A stretch of 64,000 nucleotides of DNA, taken from positions 496,001-560,000 of the forward strand of contig NZ_CP080203.1 of NCBI RefSeq assembly GCF_020424085.1, in the 5' to 3' direction. The DNA is from Mycetocola spongiae. Its GTDB lineage: Bacteria > Actinomycetota > Actinomycetes > Actinomycetales > Microbacteriaceae. The notes beneath the pieces were generated by a model. The model was not told the origin of the DNA. It did not search any database and saw only the letters and a list, made by a program, of their open reading frames with translations. Position 1 is the stretch's first letter. Each line of letters opens with the position of its first letter. Below, in pieces: positions 17,602 to 26,344 of this stretch. The position numbers were made by a program, and so were the translations under genes.

Positions 17602-18888
17602 GTGCCCGAGCAGAACGATCCGCTGGACGAGGCATTTGCCGCCCTCACCGGCGAGCTTCCCCGCGTTGCCCCGCCCGCGGCGGAACCCGAGCCCGATCTC
17701 CCGCCGCCCACGTCGCGGCGCGAGGCCCGGGAGCGCGCGGTTATCGCCGAGTCCCGCGCCCAGCGCCGCGCCGAGGCCGAGGCGGCGCTCGAGCAAAACG
17801 CCACCGTGGCCGTGAAGCCGCGCCGCCGCCGCCGGGCACTGATCGTGACCCTGATCAGCATCCTCGTGGTGGTGGGTCTGGGGACCGCCGTGACGATCAC
17901 CTGGAACTCGTTTATGCCGCAGCTGATCGAGAAATTCTCCAATGCCGCGCCCGAGGACTATCAGGGTTCCGGCGAGGGACAGGTCACCGTCTCGATCGCC
18001 GAGGGAGATGACGGCACCGCCGTGGCCCGTTCGCTGCATGCCGCGGGCGTGACCGCCTCGGTGGACGCGTTTTATCGCCTGCTGCTTTCTACGCCCGAGG
18101 AACCGGTATTCCACCCGGGCCTCTACTCGCTGCGCACCAAGATGAGCGCCGAGTCCGCACTCACGGCCCTGCTGAACCCGGGCAACCGGCTCCAGGGCGG
18201 CGTGCTTGTGCGCGAGGGCGAGACCGGCCGCACGATCCTTCCCAATGTGGCCAGCGCAATCGATGTCTCGCTTGAGGAGATGGAGGCCGCGGCCGCCAAT
18301 CCCGCCGATTTTGGCCTGCCCGCCGATGCCCCCTCGCTTGAGGGCTGGCTCTTCCCCGCCACCTATACGTTCCCGGATAAGAGCACCCCGCACGAGGCGC
18401 TCCAGATCATGGTGGACCGCACCGTGAAGGCCCTGAACGATGCCGGTGTTCCCGCCGATCAATACGAGCGCATTCTCACGTTTGCGTCGATCGTGGAGCG
18501 CGAGGCCCGCCAGCCTCAGGACTTCCCGAAGGTTGCGCGCGTGATTGAAAACCGCCTCGCGGTGGATATGAAGCTGCAGATGGACTCCACCGCCCAGTAC
18601 GGCACGGGGCAGGCCGATGGCTCGGTCTGGTCCAGCGCCGAATCGCTGCGCGAAAAGAACGACTGGAATACCTATGAGCGCCAGGGGCTGCCCGTGGGGC
18701 CGATCGCCAACCCCGGCGACCGCGCCATCGAGGCCGCGATGAACCCCGAGCCCGGCGACTGGCTGTTTTTTGTCACGGTGGATTTGGACACCGGCGAGAC
18801 CGTGTTTAACACCACGGACGCCGAGCATGAGAAGGCCGTGGCACAGCTGCGCGCCTGGTGCAGCGCCAACCCCGGAAAGGGCTGCTAA
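17602..18888 (+). CDS. mltG: Endolytic murein transglycosylase MltG (YceG-like)
   Basis: MltG cuts nascent glycan strands in the membrane and helps end peptidoglycan chain growth. The 428-residue protein has a cytoplasmic Pro/Ala/Arg-rich region (1-73), one membrane helix (about 78-98), a LysM-like region and the catalytic YceG domain. That domain includes FASIVEREA (catalytic Glu near residue 299), KLQMDSTAQYGTG and NTYERQGLPVGPIANPG. The GTG start lies three bases after the ruvX stop. It ends eight bases before aroE, so it is likely cotranscribed with the aro genes. Confidence 0.94.
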   Translation: MPEQNDPLDEAFAALTGELPRVAPPAAEPEPDLPPPTSRREARERAVIAESRAQRRAEAEAALEQNATVAVKPRRRRRALIVTLISILVVVGLGTAVTITWNSFMPQLIEKFSNAAPEDYQGSGEGQVTVSIAEGDDGTAVARSLHAAGVTASVDAFYRLLLSTPEEPVFHPGLYSLRTKMSAESALTALLNPGNRLQGGVLVREGETGRTILPNVASAIDVSLEEMEAAAANPADFGLPADAPSLEGWLFPATYTFPDKSTPHEALQIMVDRTVKALNDAGVPADQYERILTFASIVEREARQPQDFPKVARVIENRLAVDMKLQMDSTAQYGTGQADGSVWSSAESLREKNDWNTYERQGLPVGPIANPGDRAIEAAMNPEPGDWLFFVTVDLDTGETVFNTTDAEHEKAVAQLRAWCSANPGKGC

Positions 18889-18895
18889 CCCCGCC

Positions 18896-19765
18896 ATGAG
18901 GCTCGCCGTATTTGGTTCGCCCATCGAGCACTCCCGGTCCCCGCTCCTGCATGCCACCGCCTATGGCCTGCTGGGGCTGGACTGGGAGTATTCGCGCCGC
19001 GAGGTGCTCGCGGAACAGCTGCCCGGAATCCTCGCCGAACTCGACGAGTCCTGGCGCGGCCTCTCGCTCACGATGCCGCTTAAGGGTGCCGCCCATGCAG
19101 CGGCGGATACGCATGATGAACCCGCGCGGATCACGGGGGCGGTTAATACCCTGCGCTGTGAATATCTGAACGGCCGCCGGATCCTGCACGGCTATAACAC
19201 CGATGTGGCGGGGATCGTGAACGCGATTCGCGCCGCCCGCGGGCCGATTCCCCTGGCCGGGCCCGGGCGCGGCCATGCCGAGATTCTGGGCGGGGGAGCC
19301 ACCGCTGCCAGCGCCCTGCTGGCCTGCGCCGAACTGGGCATCACCTCGGTGCGCCTGCTGGTGCGCACGCCCGGCCGCGCCGCCGATACCGCGGGCCTGG
19401 CCCGGGAGCTTGGCCTGGACGCGAGCGTGGCGGCGTTTGCCGACTATCTTCCTCGGCCCGATACCGCGCTGATCGTCTCAACGCTCCCGGGGGACGCGCA
19501 ACCCGGAATCGTTTTCCCCGAGGAACTGCGCGCATCCGCCCCGCTCTTTGACGTGGCCTATGCGCCGTGGCCCAGCTCACTCGCGCGCGAGTGGGCCCCC
19601 GCACACGGTACGGTGGTCAGTGGGCTCGAGATGCTGGTGCATCAGGCCCTGGTTCAGGTGCGAATTTTCGTCGGGGGCGATCCCTCCGCCGTTCTCCCCG
19701 ATGAACCCCGGATCCTCGCGGCCATGCTCGCCTCGGTGGGCCTCCCGGCGCCCGCCACCCGCTAG
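18896..19765 (+). CDS. aroE: Shikimate dehydrogenase
   Basis: AroE reduces 3-dehydroshikimate to shikimate with NADPH, step 4 of the chorismate pathway. The 289-residue product shows the substrate-site motif GSPIEHSRSPLLHATAY, the catalytic Lys in LTMPLKG, GAVNTL, and the Asp in GYNTDVAG. The nucleotide-binding loop is GGGATAASALLA. ATG 18896 gives the correct N-terminus (MRLAVFGSPIEHS). Upstream in-frame codons overlap mltG and are not part of it. It heads the aroE-C-K-B block. Confidence 0.95.
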   Translation: MRLAVFGSPIEHSRSPLLHATAYGLLGLDWEYSRREVLAEQLPGILAELDESWRGLSLTMPLKGAAHAAADTHDEPARITGAVNTLRCEYLNGRRILHGYNTDVAGIVNAIRAARGPIPLAGPGRGHAEILGGGATAASALLACAELGITSVRLLVRTPGRAADTAGLARELGLDASVAAFADYLPRPDTALIVSTLPGDAQPGIVFPEELRASAPLFDVAYAPWPSSLAREWAPAHGTVVSGLEMLVHQALVQVRIFVGGDPSAVLPDEPRILAAMLASVGLPAPATR

Positions 19766-19804
19766 CCGCCCCGGATCCACCCCAGATTTATCCCCCGCAC
19801 AATT

Positions 19805-19834
19805 TTGCGGTGTCGGCAGCCGACCCGCGACTAT
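19805..19834 (+). promoter_or_regulatory. Candidate promoter upstream of aroC
   Basis: TTGCGG (19805-19810) and GACTAT (19829-19834) are separated by 18 bases in the 84-base gap between aroE and aroC. The pair resembles a sigma-A-type promoter. Transcription would begin close to the aroC start, leaving a very short leader. It is weak evidence on its own. Confidence 0.25.
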
Positions 19835-19849
19835 GGAAAGATAGGTGCC

Positions 19850-21073
19850 ATGCTTCGTTGGCTTACCGCCGGAGAGTCTCACGGCCCGGAACTGATTGCA
19901 ATCGTCGAGGGAATGCCCGCGGGCGTTCCCGTCTCCATGGACGCCATCCGCGCCGATCTGGCCCGCCGCAAGCTCGGCTATGGCCGCGGTTCGCGGATGA
20001 AGTTTGAGGTGGATGAGCTGAATATCTCCGGCGGCGTGCGCCACGGCTCCACGCTGGGAGGCCCGGTGGCCCTGCGCATCGGCAATACCGAGTGGCCCAA
20101 ATGGGTTGAGGTAATGAGCCCCGAGCCCGTGGAGACCACGGAAATGTCGCGCGGCCGCAGCGCCCCGCTGACCCGCCCGCGCCCCGGCCACGCCGATCTG
20201 GTGGGCATGCAGAAATACGATTTTGACGAGGCCCGCCCGATCCTGGAGCGCGCGAGTGCCCGCGAGACCGCGGCCCGCGTCGCGCTCGGCGCGGTGGCCC
20301 GCTCGTTCCTGTCCGAGCTGGGCATCGAGCTGGTCAGCCATACGCTGTCCATCGGCCCCGTGAGTGTGCCCGAGGATGCCGCGCTGCCGCTGCCCGGCGA
20401 TGTGGACGCCCTGGATGCCGATCCGCTGCGCTGCTTCGATCCGGAAACCTCCGCTCGCATGGTCGAGGAGGTGGACGATACCAAGAAAAACGGCGATACC
20501 GTGGGCGGTGTTGTTGAGGTTTTGGCCTATAACCTTCCCCCCGGGCTCGGCTCGCATGTGCACTGGGATCGTCGCCTCGACGCCCAGCTGGCGCAGGCCA
20601 TCATGGGCATTCAGGCCATTAAGGGTGTGGAGATCGGCGACGGTTTCCTGACCGCGCGCCGCCGCGGTTCGGCCGCGCATGACGAGCTTTTTATCGAGGA
20701 CGGCGTGATCGTGCGCTCGAGCGATAAGGCCGGCGGCACCGAGGGTGGCATGAGCACCGGAACGGTCCTGCGCGTGCGCGCCGCCATGAAGCCCATCGCC
20801 ACGGTCCCGCACTCGCTGCGCACCGTGGACGTGGCCACCGGCGAGGCCTCGGGCGCCCACCACCAGCGCTCCGATGTCTGTGCGGTTCCCGCGGCGGGCG
20901 TTGTGGCCGAGGCCATGGTGGCCCTCGTGCTGGCCAATTCCGTGCTGGAAAAATTCGGCGGCGACTCGATCGGCGAGACCAAGCGCAATTTTGACGGCTA
21001 TCTCGCACATATCGCCGAGAACCTGCGCACCGCGGCCGCCTCCAATCCCGAGCTTGCCGTTTCCGGTGAGTAG
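19850..21073 (+). CDS. aroC: Chorismate synthase
   Basis: AroC converts EPSP to chorismate with reduced FMN, the last common step to aromatic amino acids. The 407-residue product has the signatures [40 protein letters not shown] and GASSG-equivalent positions, with the conserved loop [19 protein letters not shown] 19850 follows GGAAAGATAGGTG. The stop lies within an eight-base overlap with aroK, so translation is coupled. Confidence 0.97.
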   Translation: MLRWLTAGESHGPELIAIVEGMPAGVPVSMDAIRADLARRKLGYGRGSRMKFEVDELNISGGVRHGSTLGGPVALRIGNTEWPKWVEVMSPEPVETTEMSRGRSAPLTRPRPGHADLVGMQKYDFDEARPILERASARETAARVALGAVARSFLSELGIELVSHTLSIGPVSVPEDAALPLPGDVDALDADPLRCFDPETSARMVEEVDDTKKNGDTVGGVVEVLAYNLPPGLGSHVHWDRRLDAQLAQAIMGIQAIKGVEIGDGFLTARRRGSAAHDELFIEDGVIVRSSDKAGGTEGGMSTGTVLRVRAAMKPIATVPHSLRTVDVATGEASGAHHQRSDVCAVPAAGVVAEAMVALVLANSVLEKFGGDSIGETKRNFDGYLAHIAENLRTAAASNPELAVSGE

Positions 21074-21578
21074 CGCGGGGCTGCCGCGCACGGTGGCCCT
21101 GATTGGCCCCATGGGAGCGGGCAAGACCAAGGTGGGCAAGCGCCTCGCGCGCGCCCTGGGTCGCCCGTTTGTGGATACCGATCATCGCATCGTGGCCGAG
21201 CACGGTCGGATTAACGACCTCTTTGCCCGGCACGGCGAGGAGGGCTTCCGCGAGCTGGAACGCGCGGCCGTGGAGCGGGCGCTGCGCGAAAACGCCGTGG
21301 TATCCCTCGGCGGCGGCGCGGTCCTGCATCCCGATACGCGCGCGCAGCTCGCCGATGTGGCCGTGATTTATCTCACGGTCACCGAGAAGGCGGTGCTCGC
21401 CCGCATCAACGTGGACGAGCGCCCGCTGCTGCGCGATGACCCCTCCGCATGGGGACGCATTTTTGAGGCACGCCGGCCCCTCTACGAAGAGGTCGCCGAC
21501 GTGATTTTTGATACCTCGGTGGGGCCGATCACGCGCCTCGGCGAGGATATTCTGGCCTGGGCTAAGGAGAACTCGTGA
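21066..21578 (+). CDS. aroK: Shikimate kinase
   Basis: AroK phosphorylates shikimate at the 3-hydroxyl using ATP. The 170-residue product has the P-loop [15 protein letters not shown], the shikimate-binding DTD (FVDTDHRIV), GEEGFRELE and the LGGGAVL loop. The GTG at 21066 lies inside the end of aroC (GTGAGTAG), which gives a normal-length kinase. The longer open frame further upstream is a shadow of aroC. Its stop overlaps the aroB GTG by four bases. Confidence 0.95.
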   Translation: MSSAGLPRTVALIGPMGAGKTKVGKRLARALGRPFVDTDHRIVAEHGRINDLFARHGEEGFRELERAAVERALRENAVVSLGGGAVLHPDTRAQLADVAVIYLTVTEKAVLARINVDERPLLRDDPSAWGRIFEARRPLYEEVADVIFDTSVGPITRLGEDILAWAKENS

Positions 21579-22663
21579 CCGAGAAGCGCACCGTGACCAC
21601 CATCCCCGTGACCTCGCCGCAGGGCGATTATGACGTGACTATCGGACGCGATATCTATTCGGGGATCCCGGATGCACTCGCGGATGACGTACAAAAGGTG
21701 CTGATTGTGCACCCGCCCGCGATGGGAGCCCGCGCGGCCGCGCTGCGCGAGAGCCTCGCCGACCGCTATCAGGTGCTGCTCGCGGAGGTGCCCGATGCCG
21801 AAAACGCCAAGCGCGTGGAGGTGGCAGCGTTCTGCTGGCAGATCCTCGGCCAGGCCGATTTTGCCCGCAGCGATGCGATCATCGGCTTCGGCGGGGGAGC
21901 GATCACCGACCTGGCCGGGTTTGTGGCCGCGACCTGGCTGCGCGGGGTCTCGCTGATCCAGCTGCCCACCAGCGTGCTGGGCATGGTGGATGCCTCCGTG
22001 GGGGGTAAAACCGGAATTAACACCAATGAGGGAAAAAACCTCGTGGGGGTATTCCACGCACCCACCGCCGTATTTGCCGATCTGGAGGTGCTGGACACGC
22101 TCCCGCGCAACGAGATCCTGACCGGCTTTGCGGAGATCGTGAAGGCCGGGTTTATTTATTATCCCGAGATCCTCGACATTATCGAGTCCGATGTCGCGGC
22201 GGCCACCGATCCGACCACGCCCGAGTTCCGCCGCGTGATCGAGCTGTCCATCGACATGAAGGCACGCGTGGTGGGGGAGGATTTCCGCGAGGCGGGCCTG
22301 CGCGAGATCCTGAACTACGGGCATACCCTGGGCCACGCAATCGAGCACGCCGAGCGCTATCAGTGGCGCCACGGTGCGGCGGTGGCCGTGGGCATGATGT
22401 TTGCCGCGGAGCTTTCGCGCCTGGCCGGGCGGCTCGGTGATGACGCCGTGGATCGCACGCGCCGCATCCTCGACTCGCTGGATCTGCCCACCGAATATCC
22501 CGTGGGCCGCTGGAATACCCTGCTCGCCACGATGCAGCGCGATAAAAAGACACGCTCGGGAATGCTGCGCTTCATCGTTCTGGACGATATCGGCAAGCCC
22601 AGCGTGTTAACCGCGCCCGAGACGGCCCTGCTCTTCGCCGCATATCAGGAAATCGGCTCCTAA
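21575..22663 (+). CDS. aroB: 3-dehydroquinate synthase
   Basis: AroB cyclises DAHP to 3-dehydroquinate, step 2 of the shikimate pathway, using NAD and a metal ion. The 362-residue product contains the NAD-binding GFGGGAITDLAGFVAATWLRG region, PTSVLGMVDASVGGKTGIN and the metal-site segment NYGHTLGHAIEH. The GTG start overlaps the aroK stop as GTGA. No aroQ/aroD is seen next to it, so step 3 must be encoded elsewhere. Confidence 0.97.
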   Translation: MTEKRTVTTIPVTSPQGDYDVTIGRDIYSGIPDALADDVQKVLIVHPPAMGARAAALRESLADRYQVLLAEVPDAENAKRVEVAAFCWQILGQADFARSDAIIGFGGGAITDLAGFVAATWLRGVSLIQLPTSVLGMVDASVGGKTGINTNEGKNLVGVFHAPTAVFADLEVLDTLPRNEILTGFAEIVKAGFIYYPEILDIIESDVAAATDPTTPEFRRVIELSIDMKARVVGEDFREAGLREILNYGHTLGHAIEHAERYQWRHGAAVAVGMMFAAELSRLAGRLGDDAVDRTRRILDSLDLPTEYPVGRWNTLLATMQRDKKTRSGMLRFIVLDDIGKPSVLTAPETALLFAAYQEIGS

Positions 22664-22675
22664 CCCGCCCGATTT

Positions 22676-22705
22676 TTGGCCCGGGACCGGGCTACCGAGT
22701 AAGCT
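22676..22705 (+). promoter_or_regulatory. Candidate promoter for efp-nusB
   Basis: TTGGCC (22676-22681) and TAAGCT (22700-22705) are 18 bases apart in the 99-base gap before efp. The -10-like TAAGCT also occurs upstream of pyrR at 30683-30688. Support is limited to this match and position. Confidence 0.35.
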
Positions 22706-22762
22706 TGACCAGCAGGTCGCATCCGACCGCAATTTTTTACCACTGAACGGAAACCGCTTTTC

Positions 22763-23326
22763 ATGGCATCTACCGCTGACATTAAGAACGGCGTTGTCCT
22801 CAAGATCGACGGACAGCTCTGGACCGTAATCGAGTTCCAGCACGTCAAGCCCGGCAAGGGTGGTGCGTTTGTGCGCACCAAGATGAAAAACGTCGTCACG
22901 GGCAAGACCGTGGACAAGACGTATAACGCCGGAGCCAAGATCGAGACCGAGAACGTCGATCGTCGCGACTTCACCTACCTGTATGCCGATGGCGATGCCT
23001 TCGTATTCATGGACACCGAGGACTACGACCAGATCAACGTTCCCGCCGCCGTCGTGGGCGATGCCGTGAACTTCCTGCTCGAAAACCAGGCCGTGACCAT
23101 CGCCCTGAATAACGGCAACCCGCTGTATGTGGAGCTCCCCGCCTCGGTAGTGATGACCATCACGCACACCGACCCGGGCCTGCAGGGCGACCGCTCCACC
23201 GGCGGCACCAAGCCCGCCACGATCGAGACCGGCTACGAGATCCAGGTTCCCCTGTTCCTCGAGACCGGCACCAAGGTCAAGGTGGACACCCGCACGGGTG
23301 ACTACCTCGCGCGCGTAAACGACTAG
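22763..23326 (+). CDS. efp: Elongation factor P
   Basis: EF-P binds ribosomes stalled at polyproline stretches and promotes peptide bond formation. The 187-residue product has the three-domain layout. Domain I carries the modification loop region [15 protein letters not shown], with Lys at the usual tip position. The OB domains include [14 protein letters not shown], and the C-terminal signature region is [13 protein letters not shown]. The protein is full length. Its stop overlaps the nusB GTG by one base. Confidence 0.97.
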   Translation: MASTADIKNGVVLKIDGQLWTVIEFQHVKPGKGGAFVRTKMKNVVTGKTVDKTYNAGAKIETENVDRRDFTYLYADGDAFVFMDTEDYDQINVPAAVVGDAVNFLLENQAVTIALNNGNPLYVELPASVVMTITHTDPGLQGDRSTGGTKPATIETGYEIQVPLFLETGTKVKVDTRTGDYLARVND

Positions 23327-23745
23327 TGAGCGCACGCAGTAAGGCCCGCAAACGCGCCCTGGATATCCTCTACGGCGCGGATCTGCGCGAGCAGACCCTC
23401 CCCGAGGCCCTTCAGGCCGAGGCCAAGCGCGCCGCGAGCGAACCCGCCCGCGAGGCGTCCTGGCTTTATGCCCGGGAAATCGTGGACGGCGTGATGGATC
23501 ACTCCGAGGAAATCGACGAGCAGATCGAAACCTATTCGCAGGGCTGGAGCCTCGCGCGGATGCCGGTCGTGGATCGCGCAATCCTGCGCATCGGCGTCTG
23601 GGAGATGCTCTTTAACGACGAGGTGCCCACCGCCGTGGCCATCGACGAGGCCGTCGAGGCCGCCAAGGAGTTTTCCACTGACGACTCCTCGGGTTTTGTG
23701 AACGGCCTGCTGGCCAAGATCGCCCAGGCTAACGCCGCGGTCTAG
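23326..23745 (+). CDS. nusB: Transcription antitermination factor NusB
   Basis: NusB pairs with S10 (NusE) at boxA to allow antitermination of rRNA transcription. The 139-residue product is all-helical and of standard length. It has the N-terminal ARSKARKRALDILYGADLR, the central WSLARMPVVDRAILRIGVWEML and FVNGLLAKIA at the end. It begins on the last base of the efp stop. A strong terminator closes the aro-efp-nusB unit. Confidence 0.96.
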   Translation: MSARSKARKRALDILYGADLREQTLPEALQAEAKRAASEPAREASWLYAREIVDGVMDHSEEIDEQIETYSQGWSLARMPVVDRAILRIGVWEMLFNDEVPTAVAIDEAVEAAKEFSTDDSSGFVNGLLAKIAQANAAV

Positions 23746-23762
23746 CGTTTGAGCACGTCCCC

Positions 23763-23808
23763 GGGGCGGGTGATATTCCACAGCGAATATCACCCGCCCC
23801 TTTTGTTT
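23763..23808 (+). terminator. Rho-independent terminator after nusB
   Basis: GGGGCGGGTGATATTC (23763-23778) pairs perfectly with GAATATCACCCGCCCC (23785-23800) across a six-base loop, followed by TTTTGTTT. The 16-bp stem and T-tract make it one of the clearest terminators in the window. Confidence 0.95.
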
Positions 23809-23937
23809 GCGCCCGGGCGTGCGCCGGGCAGGGTCTATTTTGCGACAGGATTACCACCTGCGCGGGTATCGGGAAATTATTCTTTTTAAACCACCCGTAA
23901 TTCCCCATTAATCGCCTCGCGAAACGGTACCCAGCGC

Positions 23938-26025
23938 ATGAAAAAGCCCCTCTCGATGATCGCGGCGGTGGCGCTCACCGCGCCGCTGCTCGCAATATTT
24001 TCCCTGTCCACCGCCCAGGCCGCCCCTGGAGATCGCGCGGTCTTTGGCGATTCCGGACTCGCCGGCTGTGTGGCCGGCACACTGGGGTTGGCCGGCGGCG
24101 ATCCGATTCCCCTGGATGATGCCGCAGCAATCACCACCCTGAGCTGTGAAACAGCCTCCACCCTGGACGGCGTGGAACAGCTGACGGCGCTGGAGCGCAT
24201 AAACCTCAACGGCTCGCAGGTCACCACCCTCAGCCCCCTGGCCCCCCTCGCCCGCCTGAGCGATGTCTCGGTGAGTCGGGCACCGCTGGCCAGCTATGCC
24301 TCGGTTTCCGAACTGCCCCGGCTGACCTCGCTCGACGCCAGCTATATGCCCGCCGGCCTGAGTGATCTTTCGCTGCTGTCCAACGCCACGGGCCTGCAAT
24401 CCTTGCAGCTGCGCGGCAATGCGATCAGCGATCTGACGCCCCTTGCCCAGCTCACCGACCTCGAATTTCTTGACCTGGGCGTGAACCGAATCACGGATAT
24501 TACCCCGCTGGGTTCCCTGGTCAACCTGACCAGCTATCTCAACGTGTCCTCCAATCAGATCACCGATCTCTCGCCGTTGACTCCGCTCACCTCACTCACG
24601 CAGCTGAGCTTTGAAACCAATAAGGTGGCGGATCTCTCGCCGCTGGGCCGGATGAGTGGCCTGGTCTGGCTGGATGCCCGATATAACCTGATCACCGATC
24701 TCTCGCCGCTGGTGGACGCCACCCGGATGCGCACCGTGGAACTCTCGAATAACCTGATCGAGGACCCCTCCCCGCTGGGGCGGCTGTCCTTTATCGAGCA
24801 TCTGACGCTGGATGGCAACCGCATCACGTCCCTCGCCTCGCTTGCCGGAATCACCGCGCCCAAATATGTGCGTTTTACCTCCCAGCGCTGGACGCTGGAG
24901 GATATTCAGGTGGGGCTGATGCAGGATAACCCCGTGGTTACGATCGATGGTTCGGCGGTTCCCGTGACCTCCACCACGGCCGACTTTGATGCCGCGGCCA
25001 ATGCCTGGAGCTTCGCCGAGGTGGGCACCAATACCCTGCGCTGGTCTCAGGACACCGGCATCGGTAACTACGGTGTATTCTCCGGCACGATTACCCAGAA
25101 GTCCGTGGAGCGCCGGCTCGTCTCGGGGCTGACGATCGAGAAGACTGCCGCGTCGGCGGATATGGGCAGGGTCGGAGATAACGTGGACTATACGTTCACG
25201 GTTCGGAACACGGGCGAGACCGAGCTGAGCGCCGTGAGCGTGACCGAGGACGCCTTCGGCGGCGCGGGCGCGGCGCCCGCGATTGCCTGCCCCGCCGATA
25301 CCACGCTGGCCCCCGGGGCCGAGCTGGTATGCACGGGCTCCTATGTGGTGCAGCAGGCCGATATTGATGCCGGCGAGCTGAGCAATACCGCCTCGGCATC
25401 GGCGCTGGACCCCTCCGCGGCACGGGTGGACGCGACCCCCTCCACCGCGGTGGTGCGCTCCACCGAGGCAGCGAGCCTCTCCTTCCTGAAGGAGGCCGAT
25501 GTGGCCTCGGTGAGTGCACCCGATGACCTGATCGGCTATCGCTTCACCGTGACAAATACCGGGCTGGTCACCGTGCGCAATATTGCGGTCATGGAGACCG
25601 AGTTCAGCGGAGACGCCGCCGGACTGACCCTGGACTGCCCGGCCACCACCACCCTGGCGCCGGGTGAATCCCTCTCCTGTGAGGCCACCTATGCGGTGCG
25701 GGCGACGGACCTGACCGCGGCCCTCATCAGCAACTCCGCCGCCGCGGAGGCGGTCACCGCGCGGGGGACCGCACTGCACACACCCGTATCCACGGTGGAC
25801 GTGGCCGTGGACGTGGTGGCACCCACCTCGGCACCCACCCTGCCCCCGACCATCACCGATCCCGCGCCGGCCCCCGGCACGGGCAGCGTTCCCGGCGAGG
25901 CGGGCGGGGCACTCGTGACTACCGGTGCGGGCAATGTTCTCCCGTGGGCCGTATCCGCGCTGATGCTGCTGGGCCTGGGTGGAGTTCTCCTTCTTCGCAA
26001 GCGTCGCGCGGGGACCGAGGGCTAA
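23938..26025 (+). CDS. Secreted leucine-rich-repeat surface protein with DUF11-like domains and sortase-type tail
   Basis: This 695-residue protein appears to be exported and wall-attached. A signal peptide covers about residues 1-29 (ending STAQAAP). Internalin-type repeats follow (about 65-310), with the pattern LTDLEFLDLGVNRITDITPL. After a linker come two tandem DUF11/Ig-like repeats (about 400-505 and 515-625), each with xYxFTVxNTG and a CPAxTTLAPGExLxC segment. The C-terminus has LVTTG, a hydrophobic helix (VLPWAVSALMLLGLGGVLLL) and RKRR, the layout of a sortase substrate, although LVTTG departs from LPXTG and from LAXTG. The N-terminal 'excalibur-like' role, ligand and partner are unknown. 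A binding or adhesion role is inference. Confidence 0.85.
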   Translation: MKKPLSMIAAVALTAPLLAIFSLSTAQAAPGDRAVFGDSGLAGCVAGTLGLAGGDPIPLDDAAAITTLSCETASTLDGVEQLTALERINLNGSQVTTLSPLAPLARLSDVSVSRAPLASYASVSELPRLTSLDASYMPAGLSDLSLLSNATGLQSLQLRGNAISDLTPLAQLTDLEFLDLGVNRITDITPLGSLVNLTSYLNVSSNQITDLSPLTPLTSLTQLSFETNKVADLSPLGRMSGLVWLDARYNLITDLSPLVDATRMRTVELSNNLIEDPSPLGRLSFIEHLTLDGNRITSLASLAGITAPKYVRFTSQRWTLEDIQVGLMQDNPVVTIDGSAVPVTSTTADFDAAANAWSFAEVGTNTLRWSQDTGIGNYGVFSGTITQKSVERRLVSGLTIEKTAASADMGRVGDNVDYTFTVRNTGETELSAVSVTEDAFGGAGAAPAIACPADTTLAPGAELVCTGSYVVQQADIDAGELSNTASASALDPSAARVDATPSTAVVRSTEAASLSFLKEADVASVSAPDDLIGYRFTVTNTGLVTVRNIAVMETEFSGDAAGLTLDCPATTTLAPGESLSCEATYAVRATDLTAALISNSAAAEAVTARGTALHTPVSTVDVAVDVVAPTSAPTLPPTITDPAPAPGTGSVPGEAGGALVTTGAGNVLPWAVSALMLLGLGGVLLLRKRRAGTEG

Positions 26026-26042
26026 TACCCCCGAGGCGGCAG

Positions 26043-26086
26043 AACGGCGAGGCCGTGCAGGTACCCCCTGCACGGCCTCGCCGTTT
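26043..26086 (+). terminator. 19-bp perfect hairpin after the LRR gene
   Basis: AACGGCGAGGCCGTGCAGG (26043-26061) pairs exactly with CCTGCACGGCCTCGCCGTT (26067-26085) around a five-base loop. Only three T residues follow. It begins 17 bases after the stop and most likely ends the LRR transcript. Confidence 0.75.
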
Positions 26087-26161
26087 GCTCGGGGCAGTGG
26101 TGCACCCCGATTCCGGAGATGCCTGGCGGTCGGCCGGCGGGGAAGTGTGGTGCCGTGTCAT

Positions 26162-26191
26162 TTGCGCGCGGCGCCCCATCCGCGCCATACT
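26162..26191 (+). promoter_or_regulatory. Candidate promoter overlapping a double operator
   Basis: TTGCGC (26162-26167) and CATACT (26186-26191) are 18 bases apart. The last base of the -10 is the first base of the TGAAC operator half-site. A bound repressor would therefore block this promoter. It would serve the 31-codon ORF, the ligase and the thiolase. Confidence 0.45.
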
Positions 26192-26219
26192 GAACGGTGT
26201 TCAGGAGAACACCGTTCAG
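26190..26219. promoter_or_regulatory. Double BioQ-like operator (TGAAC-N3-GTTCA)
   Basis: CTGAACGGTGTTC (26190-26202) and GAACACCGTTCAG (26207-26219) form a perfect 13-bp inverted repeat with spacer AGGA. Each arm is itself a palindrome: TGAAC-GGT-GTTCA (26191-26203) and AGAAC-ACC-GTTCA (26206-26218). As I recall, the biotin regulator BioQ (TetR family) of Corynebacterium binds TGAAC-N3-GTTAC. The match and the downstream gene types suggest biotin-linked control. That assignment is inference, since no bioQ or bio gene lies in this window. Confidence 0.6.
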
Positions 26220-26247
26220 GTGCGCCATCAACCAGCCAAGGACCCCC

Positions 26248-26343
26248 ATGACCACGCAGAGTTTAGGCAGCCCCGGCCGCGCGAGCCTCGCCGTATATGC
26301 CGCAATGATCGCGCTCCGATCGCCCGCCGCCGGGGGTCGCTAG
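26248..26343 (+). pseudogene. 31-codon ORF, possible remnant of bioY
   Basis: An ATG after AGCCAAGGA starts a 31-residue ORF (MTTQSLGSPGRASLAVYAAM followed by 11 residues) that ends one base before the ligase ATG. The start looks like the beginning of a membrane protein (ASLAVYAAMIAL), and the last residues SPAAGGR recall a loop of BioY biotin transporters. Where BioY, an adenylate-forming ligase and a thiolase occur together in other Firmicutes and Actinobacteria, bioY is the missing partner here. It could instead be a leader peptide or chance ORF. Confidence 0.35.
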
Positions 26344-26344
26344 A

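Noticed and set aside
26190-26219. The inverted repeat read as a transcription terminator.
   Set aside because: No T-run follows, a proper hairpin terminator already lies at 26043-26086, and the repeated TGAAC-N3-GTTCA pattern over a promoter fits an operator better.
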